Numbered from the stretch's first letter, positions 36,920-48,839 are shown. The stretch: 64,000 bases of DNA from Camelus bactrianus (GCF_048773025.1 NC_133547.1:36500504-36564503); one strand, 5' to 3'. Numbers and translations are program-made. Notes: generated by a model from the sequence alone, not told the origin.

Positions 36920-37409
36920 GGACTAGCCTCCCTAAGATGTCCTAAACCCATGAACCTGTGTATATGTTACATTACATGGCAAAGGGAAATTAAAGAGGCT
37001 GATGATAAGCTGCTAATCAGCTGTATTTAAGATAGGGTAATTATTCTAGATTATCTGTGTGGCCGAGTGTAATCAAATGATTCCTGAAATGTGGAAGACA
37101 GAGAAATAGAGTCAATTACAAAAAGTCATATGATGTGAGAAAAATTCAACTGGCCATTACTGGCTTTGAAGGCAGAAGGGGACTATGAGCCAACAAATGT
37201 GGGTAACTCCAGAAGTCGGATAAGGCAAGAAAATTATTTCTGCCCTGGAGCATCCATAAAAGAACAAAGCCCTGGAAACACGTATTTCAACCTAGTGTGA
37301 CCCATTTTCAAACTGTGACCTCCAGAACTGTAAGATATTAAATTTGTGCTCTTTTAACCCTCTAAATTTGTAGTAGTTTGTTACAGCAACAATATGAAAC
37401 TAATACAGA
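36920..37409 (+). mobile_element. MaLR LTR (MLT1-like), inserted in old L1
   Basis: Plus-strand MLT1-type reading: CCTAAACCCATGAACCTGTG, ATGTTACATTACATGGCAAA, then GAACTGTAAGATATTAAATT and GTTACAGCAACAATATGAAA, ending CTAATACAG. The left edge is approximate. L1 sequence lies on both sides in the same orientation, so the LTR inserted into it. Lone, old and diverged. Confidence 0.7.
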
Positions 37410-37870
37410 ATCACAAAAATTCAAATAATTTAAAAGAATGCACAAATGGTACAAATAGAAAACAAAACCTAAACATTATCAATGAAAAACTGAACAAAAG
37501 TAGTCTAAATGAACCAAATAAAAGTGGTGCTTGTCACATTATATATAAAAGCAAGACACAACTCTGTTTCCTCTAAGAAACACAATTTAAGTATAAGACT
37601 CCAGTAGGTGAAAAGTAAAATAATAATAAAAAAGATACATATTACTACCACTAATCAAAGAAAACCAGAATGGCTGTATTAATAATACCAGACTAAGAAT
37701 ATTTCAGAACAAAGAATGTTGTCAGAGATATGGGAAGTCATTTCTTAAAGTGTCAATTTATCAAAAGTAAATAATTTAAAATATCAGCACATCTAATAAA
37801 ATGTATTCAAAATAATGTACTAAGCACATCTACAATTACAATCAGAGATTTCAAAATTTAACTTGTTTCT
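37410..37870 (+). repeat. Old LINE-1 ORF2 start, right part
   Basis: Continues the L1 after the MaLR LTR. AAGAAACACAATTTAAGTAT, AAAACCAGAATGGCTGTATT and AATAATACCAGACTAAGAAT are the endonuclease-side ORF2 segment of an old L1M. Frames decayed. Confidence 0.6.
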
Positions 37871-39607
37871 GTTAGATGGAAACCACTGTGGTAATTGACA
37901 CAAGTTGACAAGCCTTATACTAAATGAAATTAGAGGGATTTCCCAAGCTCTTTATAGGTTTTGAAAGACCATAAGGGCTAGATTTTTTTATTTTACAGAT
38001 TTTTGGTGCATGAAAGTTTGTGGCAGTGAAAGGAGAAAGATAACTGTGTTATCCTTACCCACCATAGAATACTATGAATATTATGACTTACAAAAGATGT
38101 AAATCCAGTACTTTCATGCTAAGGGGAACTATGCACTCTATTTTGCAATCTCAAATTTTTTTGCACAAGGAATTCTTTGATTAAAAGAAAAAGTTCTTGT
38201 CGTGTATTCGTAAATGAATATTGCCCTCATGTACTTTAGCTTGTAATAACACTTAAAGTACAACTTGGAAAATATTAGAAGACTATATAGTTCTTAAATA
38301 GTCAAAATTGTAATTGGACTTTCCTTGTTTTTCTCTTACACATATGTATACACAAACACTGTGAGCTTACAATTTATGGCATTTTGCAAATACTTTAGAA
38401 ATCACTAGTATTGCAAGCAAGCACAATTAATGTACTTAAAACCTATTTACTAATACGTTAACATTATTACTATTTGTACTTTGGTTTTATCTAATTGTAA
38501 TTAATTAGATTAAAAGTGTATTAGCTGTATTAAATGTATTAATCAATTAGATTACAAAAATGTAAGCAATAAATTTTTGAATAGTAATTGTTCTTAAAAT
38601 TGAGTCCAATATGGAATAATTTTAAAACATGTATTCCATAATGTTGTGATTTAAAGTAATAATATATGTGTGAGAAATATGGAAGTATAAACTCTAATTA
38701 TTCAAAATCCAGGTTATCCACCTTCTCTAACCTAATAAAATCACTTGAATTTACAGAAGTTACTTTTGTTTTTGTTTTTATGTTTCTGAAAATCTTCAAT
38801 AGTCAGATTGTGGAGGCATTGAGGAAGTGTGAAAAGGCTTATAATTTGTTTGCGAGCCAGTGGAAGTCTGCCTAAGGAGGTTGGTGTTCTGTAACAGTCA
38901 TCTGGATCATGTCACTGATTTGGGAAAGAGAATTAATAGATAAAATCTTTGAAAGGTACAATCTTGATGCCCTGCTACTAGGTTTTATTAGTGTGGTGTG
39001 ATAGAAATGGTGAGGGCAAATTTCAGCTGATACAGTTTAGAGGAAAGAGAGAAGTCTGATAAATTGATCTCTTTCCCAACAGCTGAATGGAATAACCCAA
39101 CAAAACCTTGAAATAACAGTATATCACAGTCACAGTTCTTGGTTTAGATAACAAAATGGGCTACCGGATTTGGAGGTATCACCAAGTTTCAGTTTGCTCT
39201 TTTGTTTTCTAATTAGTTGTTTTATTTTTCTTTTTAAAATTTATTTTCAATTTACTTCTGTAATTAAAAATTAGGCATATCTAATTGTATGCAATGGCAA
39301 ATACACACTGGAATGTTACTATACTGATATTTTAATCAATATTTACATATTTTAAATAATGTTCTTTCTTACAAGAGAAATTTTGAAATACACAGTTCCT
39401 TATTTTTACTACATCCAAGCAGAATTAGTCTCTTCAGCTGGTTTATTATAGAAAAATGATTTATGGGTAGATTATAGCTAGTTTCATAAATATACTATTA
39501 AATGATTTTAGCGGGAACATTCACTTTTTAATAGATTGCACTCAATTCATGTTCAGAAATTTATAGGGAAAAATATATGCCTAAATATATAATACTAATA
39601 TATAATT
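37871..39607. other. Unassigned AT-rich sequence
   Basis: Unique-looking. No gene or repeat family recognised. The 69-codon frame at 38666-38875 has no domain. Confidence 0.45.
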
Positions 39608-39630
39608 TAGTTGTACATTTTTCTTTCTTC

Positions 39631-42600
39631 AGTTATGTATATATTTTTTCCAGATTATTTTCCATTATACATTATTACAAGATATTGAATATAGTTCCTA
39701 GTGCTATAGAGTAAATCCTTGTTGCTTATCTATTTTATGTATAGTAGTTTATATCTGTTAATCCTATACTCATGTTTATCCCTTCTCCCCCTATTCCCCT
39801 TAGGTAACTATAAATTTTTCTTTATCTGTGAGTCTGCTTCTGTTTTGTAAATAAATTCATTTTTATCATTTTTTAAGATTCCACATGTAAGTGAATCATA
39901 TGATATTTGTCTTTCTTTGTCTGGCTTACTTCACTTACTATGATATTCTCTAGGTCCATCCCTGTTGCTGGAAAAAGCAGTATTTCATTCTTTTTTATGG
40001 CAGAGTAATATTCCATTGTATATATACACAACTTCTTCTTAAACCAGTTCTCTGTTGAAGGGCACTTGGGCTGTTTCCATGTCTTGGCTATTGTAAATAG
40101 TGCTATTATGAACATTAGGGTGCATATATCTTTTCCAATTAGAATTTTCATCTTTTCTGGAAAGATGCCCAAGTAGGGTTACTAGATCATATGGTAACTC
40201 TATTTTTAGTTTTTTAAGGACCCTCCATACTGTTCTCCATAGTGGCTGCACCAATTTACATTCTCACCAACAATGTAGGAGGGTTCACCTTTCTCCAGTC
40301 CTTCTCCAGTATTTATTATTTGTAGGCTTTTTAATTATAGCTACTTGGACCACTGTGAGGTGATACCTTATTGTGATTTTGATTTGCATTTCTCTAATAA
40401 TTAGTGAAGCTGAGCATCTTTTCATGTGCCTATTAACTAACTGTGTGTCCTCTTTGGAGAAATCCCTATTTAGGTCTTCTGTCCATTTTTTTGATTGGGT
40501 TGTTTGTTTTTTGATACTGAGTTATATGAGCTGTTTGTTTATTTTGGATATTAACTGCTTATCAGTCACATCATTTGCAGATATTTTCTCCCATTCCATA
40601 GGCTGTCTTTTCATTTTGCTTATGTTTTATTTGCTGTGCAAAAGGTTTTAAGTTTGATTAGGTGCCATTTGTTTATTTTTGCTTTTATTTGTTTTTCCTT
40701 TGGAGACTAATCTAAGAAAATACTGCTACGATTTATGTCTGAGAATGTTTTGTCTAGATTCCCTTCTAGTTTTATGGTGTCATGTATTATATTTAGGTCT
40801 TTAAACGATTTGAGTTTATTTTGTATATGGTGTGAGGGAGTGTTTTAATTTTAATGATTTACATGCAGCTTTCCCAGCATCACTTGTTGAAAAGACTGTC
40901 TTTTCCGCATTGTATGCTCTTGCCTCCTTTATCTTAGATTAATTGACCATAGGTGTGTGGCTTTATTTCTGGGCTCTCTCTTCTGTTTCAGTTATCTATA
41001 TGTCTGTTTTTGTGCCGGTTTCACTCTGTTTTGATTACTGTAGCTTTGTAGTGTTGTCTGAATTCTGAAAGGGTTATGCCTCCAGTTTTGTCTTTTTTCC
41101 TCAGGATTGCTTGGATATATGGATCTGTGGTTTCATATGAATTTTAGGATAATTTGTTCTAGCTCTGTGAAAATTACATGGATATTTTGATAGGAATCAC
41201 ATTAAACCTGTAGATTGGTTTAGGTAGTATGACCATTTTAATGATATTAACTCTTCCAATCAAAAAAACATGGAATATCTTTCCATTTCTTTGAATTATC
41301 TTCAACTTCCTTTATCAGTGTTTTATAGTTTTCAGTGAATATAATTTTTCATGCCATTCAGCTCCTTGATTAAATTTATTCCTGGGTATTTTTGGATGCA
41401 ATTTTAAATGAGGTTTTTTTTTTTTCTTTTTACTTTCTGATATTTTACTGTTATTGTAAAGAAATGCAAGAGATTTCTGTATATTAATCTTGTATCCTAC
41501 TACCTTACTGAATTCATGTGACTTTTATTTCTTTTTCTTGTCTAATTGCTGTGGCTAGGATTTCCAAAATTATGTTGAATAAAAGTGGTGAGAGTGAGCA
41601 TCCTTTTCCTGTTCCTGAATGTAGTGAGATTTCAGTTTTTCATTATCAAGTATGTTATGCTGGCTGCGGGTTTGTCATAAATAGCTTATATTATGTTTGG
41701 ATGTATTCTCTGTATACCCACTTGGTGAGAATTTTCATCATGAATGGATGTTAAATTTTATCAAATGCTTTTTTTGCATCTATTGTAGTGATCATGTGGT
41801 TTTTGTCTTTTCTGGTGTAGCACATTGATTGGTTTGCATGTGTTGAACCTTCCTCATGGTCCTGGAATGAATCCAACTTGATCATGGTGTATGATTCTTT
41901 TTATATATTGTTGAATTCCATTTGCTAATATTTTGTTGAGGATTTTTGCATCTATATTCATCAAAGATATTAGCCTGTAATTTTCTATTTTTGTAATGTC
42001 TTTTCTGTTTTTGGTATCAGAGTGACAGTGGCTTCAAAGAATGAACTTGGGAGTGTTCCATCTGCTTTAATCTTTTGGAATAGTTTAAGAAAGACATGTA
42101 CAAGTTCTTTGTATATTTGGTAGAATTCCCCAATGAAGCCATCCAGTCCTAGACTTTTGTTTGCAGAGTTTTTTTATATTACATATTCCATTTCACTTTA
42201 GTGATTGGTATGTTTAAAATATCTGTTTCTTAGTTAAGCTTGCACTGGATGTTAAGCAGGGCCTCCTCTTAGCTCTGTGACTTTCACAGCCCTGTCAAGG
42301 TTGGAGTTTGCTTCCCATTTGTTAGAGTAGATGCCCTGAGGCTTGGATTCTATAAGGCTCCACTGCCTTTGGGTGTGTGCTCTGTGCCAAAGGAGGTGAG
42401 CACTGACACAAGTGAGGCTCCTGTGGACACAGTGAATCTATAAGCCTCCCATGCAGGCATCCACAGTTCAGCTTAGAAGCAGCCCAAAGTTGTATCCCTT
42501 TCTCCACTGTGTTCACCCCAGACCTAGTGCTAGGCTGTGGTGTGGAGTGGGCTGGTCCTGGGGGCCAGGGCAGTGTGGCTGCAGGAATCAAGGTGGTTGT

Positions 42601-43420
42601 GCTACTGCCTGGGTACTGGGCTGCCACTATGGCAGGCCTTTCCCAGGACCTGTCTACCCAGATCTGGCTTCAGGCTGCGCTGTGAGATGGGCAGAACCAG
42701 AGCACACTTCCTCTGGGAAATGAATCACCTTGTTACCCTCCCAAGGGACTGCCTGCGCAGTATCTTCATTTCTGTGTGTGTGGTAACAAAGACCACAGCT
42801 GCTGGACTCATTCCCCCTGCACAAGCCTTGACAGTGGGCTCAGAGGCCAGGCTCACTGGTGATTACTGACAGTGGGCTCTGGGCCTGGACCATACCTCAG
42901 GTGCTCAGTGCTATTTTTGTGCATCTAAAATGAGTCCTCTCCCAGGGCCTGTCTCCCTGAGATTCAGTGTTTAGCTCTTGTGCCCTGGGTATTAGCAGCA
43001 CCACCCGGCTTGCATTTAGGGCTGGGAAGTACTGTGCGGTGGCAGCAGTCAGCGCAGGCCTTTCTCCACCCTAATTGCTCGTAGGCCAGCCTGCATGCAG
43101 TCCTTGTGAATAGAGTCCAGGTCCCTCCATCTCCTCTGTCTGTTCCAGCAGACCTCTCAGCAGGCAAGGGGGCTCCCCTGGGTAAGGGCCTGCCTGTGTG
43201 AACCTTCCCTCCCTCACAGATCCCTACCAGTTCTGTATTGGTACCTTTTTTTTTTTCATCCTACTTGATTACATGGAGATCTCTCTTGTAGCTTTGGTTA
43301 TATTAAAGATCTTCTGCCAGGTTACAGAATAATTCCACATTTAGTGTATTTTTTTTTTTGGCATATTTGTTGAGGAGGTGAACTCTACATTGTCCTACAG
43401 TGCCATCTTGATCCTCTCTC
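39631..43420 (-). mobile_element. LINE-1 with large internal deletion, 23-bp target duplication
   Basis: A minus-strand L1 of 3.8 kb. It keeps part of the 3' UTR (39631-39900), the ORF2 C-terminus (40254 down to 39873: [53 protein letters not shown]), most of the ORF2 3' half to about 42236, and then GC-rich 5' UTR (about 42237-43420, ending GCCATCTTGATC). ORF1 and the 5' part of ORF2 are absent. A separate deletion near 41518 removes the RT FADD box region. The flanks carry a 23-bp direct repeat with two mismatches, 39608-39630 and 43421-43443, so both ends are original insertion ends. The outermost 3' UTR bases and a poly(A) tail are missing at the left end. Confidence 0.88.
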
Positions 43421-43443
43421 TAGTTGTATATTTTTCTGTCTTC

Positions 43444-44279
43444 TTTCTGCTGTTTATATGTGTAGGCTCAGAGAAGGGAAGTTTTGTTTATTAACACACA
43501 ATAATAAAAATGTATACCTAGAACATATTTGCAATAGTGGATACATAAAAGATAGATTTAAAGACCCATGTTTTCTTATATTTCAGACTCTTTTGAGTTA
43601 GTTTAGAGCCAGTTTCATTCTGATTCATGGACTGTAGTGGTATGGGTCCCTTCTGAGAAAAGCTGTTAAGACCAACATCCCTCCTCAATATCTCTTTTTA
43701 TCAGTGACCAAGAATGTCATGTATTGAGATAATTGTGGAACAAGACAGAGACTGCCTAGATACTGGAACCACTTGCTTTGGAGAGTTCCCCAGGAGACTG
43801 TGTGAGAGAGAAATATAGGAAGATACACCATTGCTATGTTTCAATATATAACATTTTAGGATATATTGGCATTGACAAAAAGCAGAGAGATCAATTACAC
43901 TGGCTAGATAAAAAGGGCACAGACTTGTAAAAATTGGAAGGCACTGATGAAAGATAGGGCAAGAGGACCACTTCATGAGATGATAATCCTGAGTGGACAG
44001 TGGTAAGCTAGGTCTTAAAAGGTGGAGGAAGGGGATAATGATGAATAGGGAAAAAAATGTCATAGAAGGAATTATAAATACAATTTTAGGACTTTGGTGT
44101 GGTCTAGAAAGTATTTTCCTGTACTCTATTGTTATGTGGTATATGAAACACCTTGACTCTTAGGGATAATTAAGGAAGTGTGGGAAACTAAAACATTACC
44201 AATTATTTTTGCCAATTTTAGTGGCACTCACTTATTTCATTTGCCTTAGTTTCTGTTCTCTAAAATAACTACTGTACCA
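43444..44279. other. Unassigned sequence
   Basis: More GC-balanced than average from 43600 to 44060, with no repeat family I can name. The 120-codon minus frame at 43701-44063 has no domain and is not supported as a gene. Confidence 0.35.
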
Positions 44280-44829
44280 GCCAGGTTCCCATCAGGGAAT
44301 GGAGAGCACAAACTAATTAGGATTTGTAAGGAAGGTGTAAAAAAGAGTTATTTACAAGTTTTGTACAACATGAAAGTAAACATCAAAAATAAGACTATAA
44401 ACCAGGGCTGTCATTAGAGTTGCTGTTATCATCCCTAAGACCATGAGAGATAAAGGAAAAGGTTCAGGTTACTGGGACTGAGAAGGAAAGAGTGTAGATA
44501 AGTTGTTTTGGGGCAGTGGTTTCCATTTACGGGGCATAGCAAGCCCAAACCTATCTCACATGGAGGGAGTTAGAGAAACAAGTACCCCAGTCTCACTCCT
44601 CTCTTTCCAGATATGTGGAGGATTCCTTTGGACAACTTGGACTTGTATAGGCTAACGGATCCTATTGCTGCAATCTATGTAGGTTGGCTTCCTGGAGCAG
44701 GCGCAGGGTGGAAAGACATTAAATGTAGACAGGAAAGTCATCTCTTACTAGGAGACTGGCATGTACACTTACTGGTGGAATTATTAATGGCCAGTTTTAG
44801 AAACAATATGCCATAATTACTTTCTGCCA
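44280..44829. other. Possible retroviral-class relic next to ERVL pol
   Basis: GC-balanced sequence (AAAGAGTTATTTACAAG, AACCAGGGCTGTCATTAGAG, CATGGAGGGAGTTAGAG) that has the feel of an old interspersed repeat. It abuts the ERVL pol relic and could be part of the same insertion. I could not name it. Confidence 0.25.
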
Positions 44830-45560
44830 TATCATTGAATTTGCTGGGCCATAAGGCCGAGTTTCAAAAAACCTTGACTGCAGCTTCAATTTGCTGTAGA
44901 GTCCTTTCTTGTTGCAGGCCACACTCAGAATGACATCCTTAAGGAAACTGGGTGATTGGGTTATAGAAGAATGTTCAATGCAGTGTATGTTTTCTCCAGA
45001 ATCTAAAAAGACCCACATAATGTGATGTTGTTTTTCATGGTAGTCATGTTTTTCTCACATTAGAGGTAAAAACTTGACTCGCACCAGACCAATGGACTCT
45101 TGAAAATTTGACTGATATGGTAGTTTCCTGAATTTTTGCAGCATGTATCTCATAATCTCCAGCATAGATATCTTTAATTAAGTAATTTAGTTTTCTTAAT
45201 TCCTATTGACCAGATCCAGTTAGCATAACATCAGCAATGTAAAGAACAATGGCGACTGAAGCTCACAGTTTTCCTCCAGGTTACGATAACGATGGACAGT
45301 TGATATTGCCTGAAGTAAGACTTTAAGATTTGGCAACTTCTTTTCTCTCAAGTAAAAGCAAATTACTTCTGATTTTCTTTGATGCGATAAATGCGGGGTG
45401 GGAGCATTTTCAGATCAATAACTGCAAACCCAGTCATGGACTCTATTTATGGGCTTCTTGCCTTCTCAAGATCAGTGTTGGCAGAAAATCAACAATTTTG
45501 GAGGATCAAAAGATAGCATTTGGAACTGTACCTGTGATATTAAGAGATGAATTTTTATAC
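44830..45560 (-). mobile_element. ERVL-type pol relic (reverse transcriptase region)
   Basis: Read on the minus strand, about 45200-45240 encodes a sequence close to the RT catalytic-box neighbourhood of ERVL elements (ending VMLTG), with the expected upstream and downstream pol wording on either side. It is a fossil with several breaks and no attached LTR of its own that I can identify. Its ends are approximate. Confidence 0.6.
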
Positions 45561-45958
45561 TTGCAAAGTAAATTAAACTTTAAAAAAATTACACTTAGGA
45601 AAACAAGAACAATTAACACTAACAGATATTTGAAAAAAACAACCAACTCTTGGTAAGGCAACAGGGAATTGGTGGGACAGGGCTATCACTGTGTGAGCAT
45701 ATTAGAGAGTAGCCAGCTATTCTCTGATTGGCCACAATGGCATTGCCCATTGGCCAAGATGTTTTACAGAGAGAACACAGAGTGTTTTAAATCTAGAGAG
45801 TTGTTTATATCAGGATAAGTAAAGAGAGAAGTTAGTGTATATTTAAAAGACAGAATTAGCTCTGATTAAAGCTGAGGCAGGGGACCTGAGGACCTGCCCT
45901 TTCATTCTGCTCTTTATCTTATAAAAGAGAGAAAGAGAGAGAGAGAGGTGAAGTTTTC
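45561..45958. other. Unassigned sequence
   Basis: Contains two CCAAT-type words (GATTGGCCACAATGG and CCCATTGGCC at about 45726-45755) and a (GA)n stretch at 45926-45947. Promoter-like words of this kind occur in LTRs, so it could be part of a retroviral relic, but nothing firmer is visible. Confidence 0.3.
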
Positions 45959-46120
45959 ATTGGTCAAACAAGCTAGTTAAATAGAGATGTATTAGCAATC
46001 TCAGGAGTAGATAAATAAAATGGCAATATTTGGAATTTTGATGAGATATATACTGACCCATCTAGATTTTGCACTGGCCAAAAATGTTAGCTAAATGGGA
46101 ATGCATTAGCAAACTTAAAC
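45959..46120. repeat. About 111-bp imperfect tandem duplication
   Basis: ATTGGTCAAACAAGCTAGTT (from 45960) and the AATAGAGATGTATTAGCAA that follows are repeated, diverged, from about 46071 (ACTGGCCAAAAATGTTAGCT and then AATGGGAATGCATTAGCAA). The second unit is cut by the LTR at 46121 and seems to resume after it at about 46565-46625. Confidence 0.55.
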
Positions 46121-46564
46121 TGTATTAGTTTTCTATCACTGCTTTAACACACTTCCACAAACACATTGACTTAACTCAGTTGTGTTTCTTAGAGTATTTG
46201 AGGTTAGAAGTCTCAAAGTGTTTGTAGGGAAGACATTCTGGGGACTTCAGGAAGATCTGTTTTCTTGCCTTATCAACTTTCAGAGACCACCTTTATTTCT
46301 TGGCTCATGGCCCCATCCTGTACATCACTTCTTTTCTATGTGCTCATATCTGCTGATACTGAGTCTGATCCTTTTGCTTCTCTCTTATAAGAATCCTTAG
46401 GGTTACATTGAATCTACCTACATAATTGAGGTTAAGCACTCATCTCAAGATCCTGAACTTAATCACATCTGTAAGATCCCTTTTATCTTGTAAGGTGATA
46501 TATTTATAGCTTCCTAGAATTAGGATGTGAACATCTGTGGAAGGCTATTATTCAGTCTATGACA
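46121..46564 (-). mobile_element. MaLR LTR (MLT1-like)
   Basis: The plus strand starts TGTATTAGTTTTCTATCACT and ends TCAGTCTATGACA, the antisense of an MLT1-type LTR. Diagnostic inner words are TTTATTTCTTGGCTCATGGC and AATTAGGATGTGAACATCTG. It is about 444 bp, old and diverged. No clean target duplication was seen. Confidence 0.75.
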
Positions 46565-47394
46565 CTAAGGAAGAGAAATTTGAGAGAATGGAATAGTGTC
46601 AATATTTAAAATTGTGTTGAAGTATATGTGATTTTTTTCATTCTATTCTTGATAGTTTTGAATTACTCTTTATATTCTCCATATTCCTGTCTCTGTCAAT
46701 TTTGCACAATTTTCACATCTATTTTCTAGTTCATTAATCTCTCTCCAGCTTTTTCTAATCTACAATGTAGAACATGTTTTCTATTTATAAATATTTATAC
46801 ATTTCATCTACAAAATTTCCTATTCATGCTTTTACATAATGTTTCTAGCCATTTTTGAGTTCCCCAAATTTCCATTAAACTTTTTATATGTAAACATGTT
46901 ATACTTAGTATTAAATCATTTGATAGCTGATGTACATGGTGATATATAAATCTTTATATATTGTTTTTGCTGAATCTCACACCTGGTTGGCCATTTCCTT
47001 ATTTGTTATTAATACATTATACATATGTATAAATATGTATGTATGAAAGTTAGCATATGAAAGTTTATATGTATATGTGTGTATATATGTATATTATATA
47101 AACTGGAAATGACAAATATGTTAATCCTACATGTTCCAACCAAAGTGTTGTTACAAAGTGAACACACTTCTCTAACCATGTCAGGTCAAGAAGTAGAAAA
47201 TTATCAGCCCCCAGAAACAACTTCCATGCAAAGTTTCTACCACAAAGATAACACAATCTTGGTGTCTAAATCTGTGTATTATCTTGTTTCAAGATATTAG
47301 TATTTTTTCTAAAATTTTTTCTACTCACCATCATGTTGGTATTTTGGGGTTAGACCATATGAGCTAAAATTGAGACTCCTGTGCTTCTTAGACA
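46565..47394 (-). repeat. Possible old LINE-1 remnant and AT-rich sequence
   Basis: 46600-46990 has T-rich wording (CATTCTATTCTTGATAGTTT, TCTATTTTCTAGTTCATTAA) compatible with an antisense old L1 5' region, weakly. 47020-47100 is a (TATG)/(TATA)-rich simple stretch. The rest is unassigned. Confidence 0.3.
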
Positions 47395-47600
47395 TTTTAG
47401 CTTTAAGATGTTGAGCAAATTAATTAACTCTTTGTACATCATTTTCTATATCTGAAAAATGAAAATATGAATAGCAGATACCTACTGACCTAATCTTAGA
47501 ATTAATTAGTAAAGCCTATGCAAAGTTGCAAGTAGTTTCTGGTATATAAAAGCTGGATGATTGTTAGTAAGTATTAATGTTATTATTTCCTCATAATAAA
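47395..47600 (+). repeat. MIR SINE
   Basis: Plus-strand MIR core: GATGTTGAGCAAATTAATTA, ACTCTTTGTACATCATTTTC, TATATCTGAAAAATGAAAAT, then GATACCTACTGACCTAATC and the tail GCAAAGTTGCAAGTAG. Diverged but in the right order. Confidence 0.6.
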
Positions 47601-47639
47601 TCTGGGTGCAAATAGTTATGCCTTTTTATTTATTTATAA

Positions 47640-47760
47640 AAATCCTGTATACTTGGGGAGTTGATTAATTTACCCAATATCAGAGGGCAGTTTATCCAAG
47701 ATCTAATAATCTGATACTATGACTCCAAATTCTATGCATTTTCCACCAGGATATGATCCT
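47640..47760 (-). repeat. MIR SINE fragment
   Basis: Antisense MIR: GGGGAGTTGATTAATTTACC, CAATATCAGAGGG and ATGACTCCAAATTCTATGCA. It faces the preceding MIR tail-to-tail. Confidence 0.5.
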
Positions 47761-48624
47761 GCAATTGCTTAGGTTAGAGAAAGGGATAATGGGAATTTTG
47801 TGAACTTCAGCAGATATATATCTCTGCATGACATTTTAGCATAACTTTATAGATGTGACCAGGTGAGATCAAAAACATCTCAAAACAGTATACCTGTTAA
47901 TTGTTTTTGGCATAGTAGGTAGATTAGGTAGCCAGTTTTCTTTTGCTTATCATTACATAGATGGATAGGTAGATGAATATGTGTGTATATATATATATAT
48001 AGAGAGAGAGAGAGAAGCATATTTATTCAAACTCAATTTCAGTAATATATAAAACATATATATTCTTTTATTTACCAATTTATCAATTGCTTTGTTTGCC
48101 AGTAATTTCTTATTAAATATCAAAGAATCTGTTCATGTGTCTGGTTTCTTATAACTGTGTAGAATTTTAAACAACATTTTAAATAATTCTGTTTTATCCA
48201 AGAATATAGAAATACATGCACTACACAATTCCTTTATATATGCATGGCATTTTATAAGATTTGAGGATAGCTATGCCTAGTATAATAAATAGCAAGATAA
48301 TAATATAGTGACTCAGTTGAATAAGACTGATATACCACAACTCTCCCTTTTTGGTCCTCTTCTCTCAGTTCTTGTTCCACTAGTGATCTCTTATTTTCCT
48401 TAAGCTTTATCCATCACTTCTATAGAGACAACTATGAAAGCAATAAATTCAAACTTGATATTTCATATTCCTGGCTCACATTTCTACTTTCCCATACCTC
48501 CTCCTGGCATTTTATCAAGCAGCTCAGGCACAATCTACACTGATAAATTTATCAACTCCCACACAAAACTGGTTTCTACTTTTTATTCATGACACCAACT
48601 TTTTTTTCCAGAGACCCCGAGTCA
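47761..48624. other. Unassigned sequence with (TG)(TA)(GA) microsatellite
   Basis: A compound microsatellite of TG, TA and GA units lies at 47978-48014. No gene or family is otherwise recognised. Confidence 0.5.
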
Positions 48625-48839
48625 GATAATAACAACAACACTGACATTTATTGAATACCTGAAATGTGTTACATATTATCCTACATTATTTACATGTAAA
48701 ATGCACATTAAGATAGGGTTGCCTATTATCACCATCTTTCTTATGAGTGACAGGGAGGCTCTGGAACTTGCATGTGTTTTTTCAGCTATAATTTATACAT
48801 CAAGGATCAAAATTCAGGCAGTTCTACTCCAGATGCTGG
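48625..48839 (-). repeat. MIR SINE
   Basis: Antisense MIR: AACACTGACATTTATTGAAT, ACATTATTTACATGTAAAAT, GGGTTGCCTATTATCACCAT, and AAATTCAGGCAGTTCTACTC near the 5' end. Its 5' end faces another MIR at 49012-49210 across the hairpin at 48840-49011. Confidence 0.7.

Noticed and set aside
42220-42260. Splicing of L1 RNA as the cause of the internal deletion
   Set aside because: Comparison with the intact 5' UTR in the other copy gives no clear GT donor at the break, so a plain deletion or template switch is preferred.
42322-42869. Open frames of 90-110 codons on both strands
   Set aside because: They lie in the GC-rich 5' UTR of the L1 at 39631-43420, where stops are rare by composition. No domain.
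43701-44063. 120-codon minus-strand frame
   Set aside because: No recognisable domain, no signal of coding composition, and the translation is low-complexity hydrophobic and serine-rich.
44613-44816. 67-codon plus-strand frame
   Set aside because: Short, no domain, and lies beside a retroviral relic on the opposite strand.
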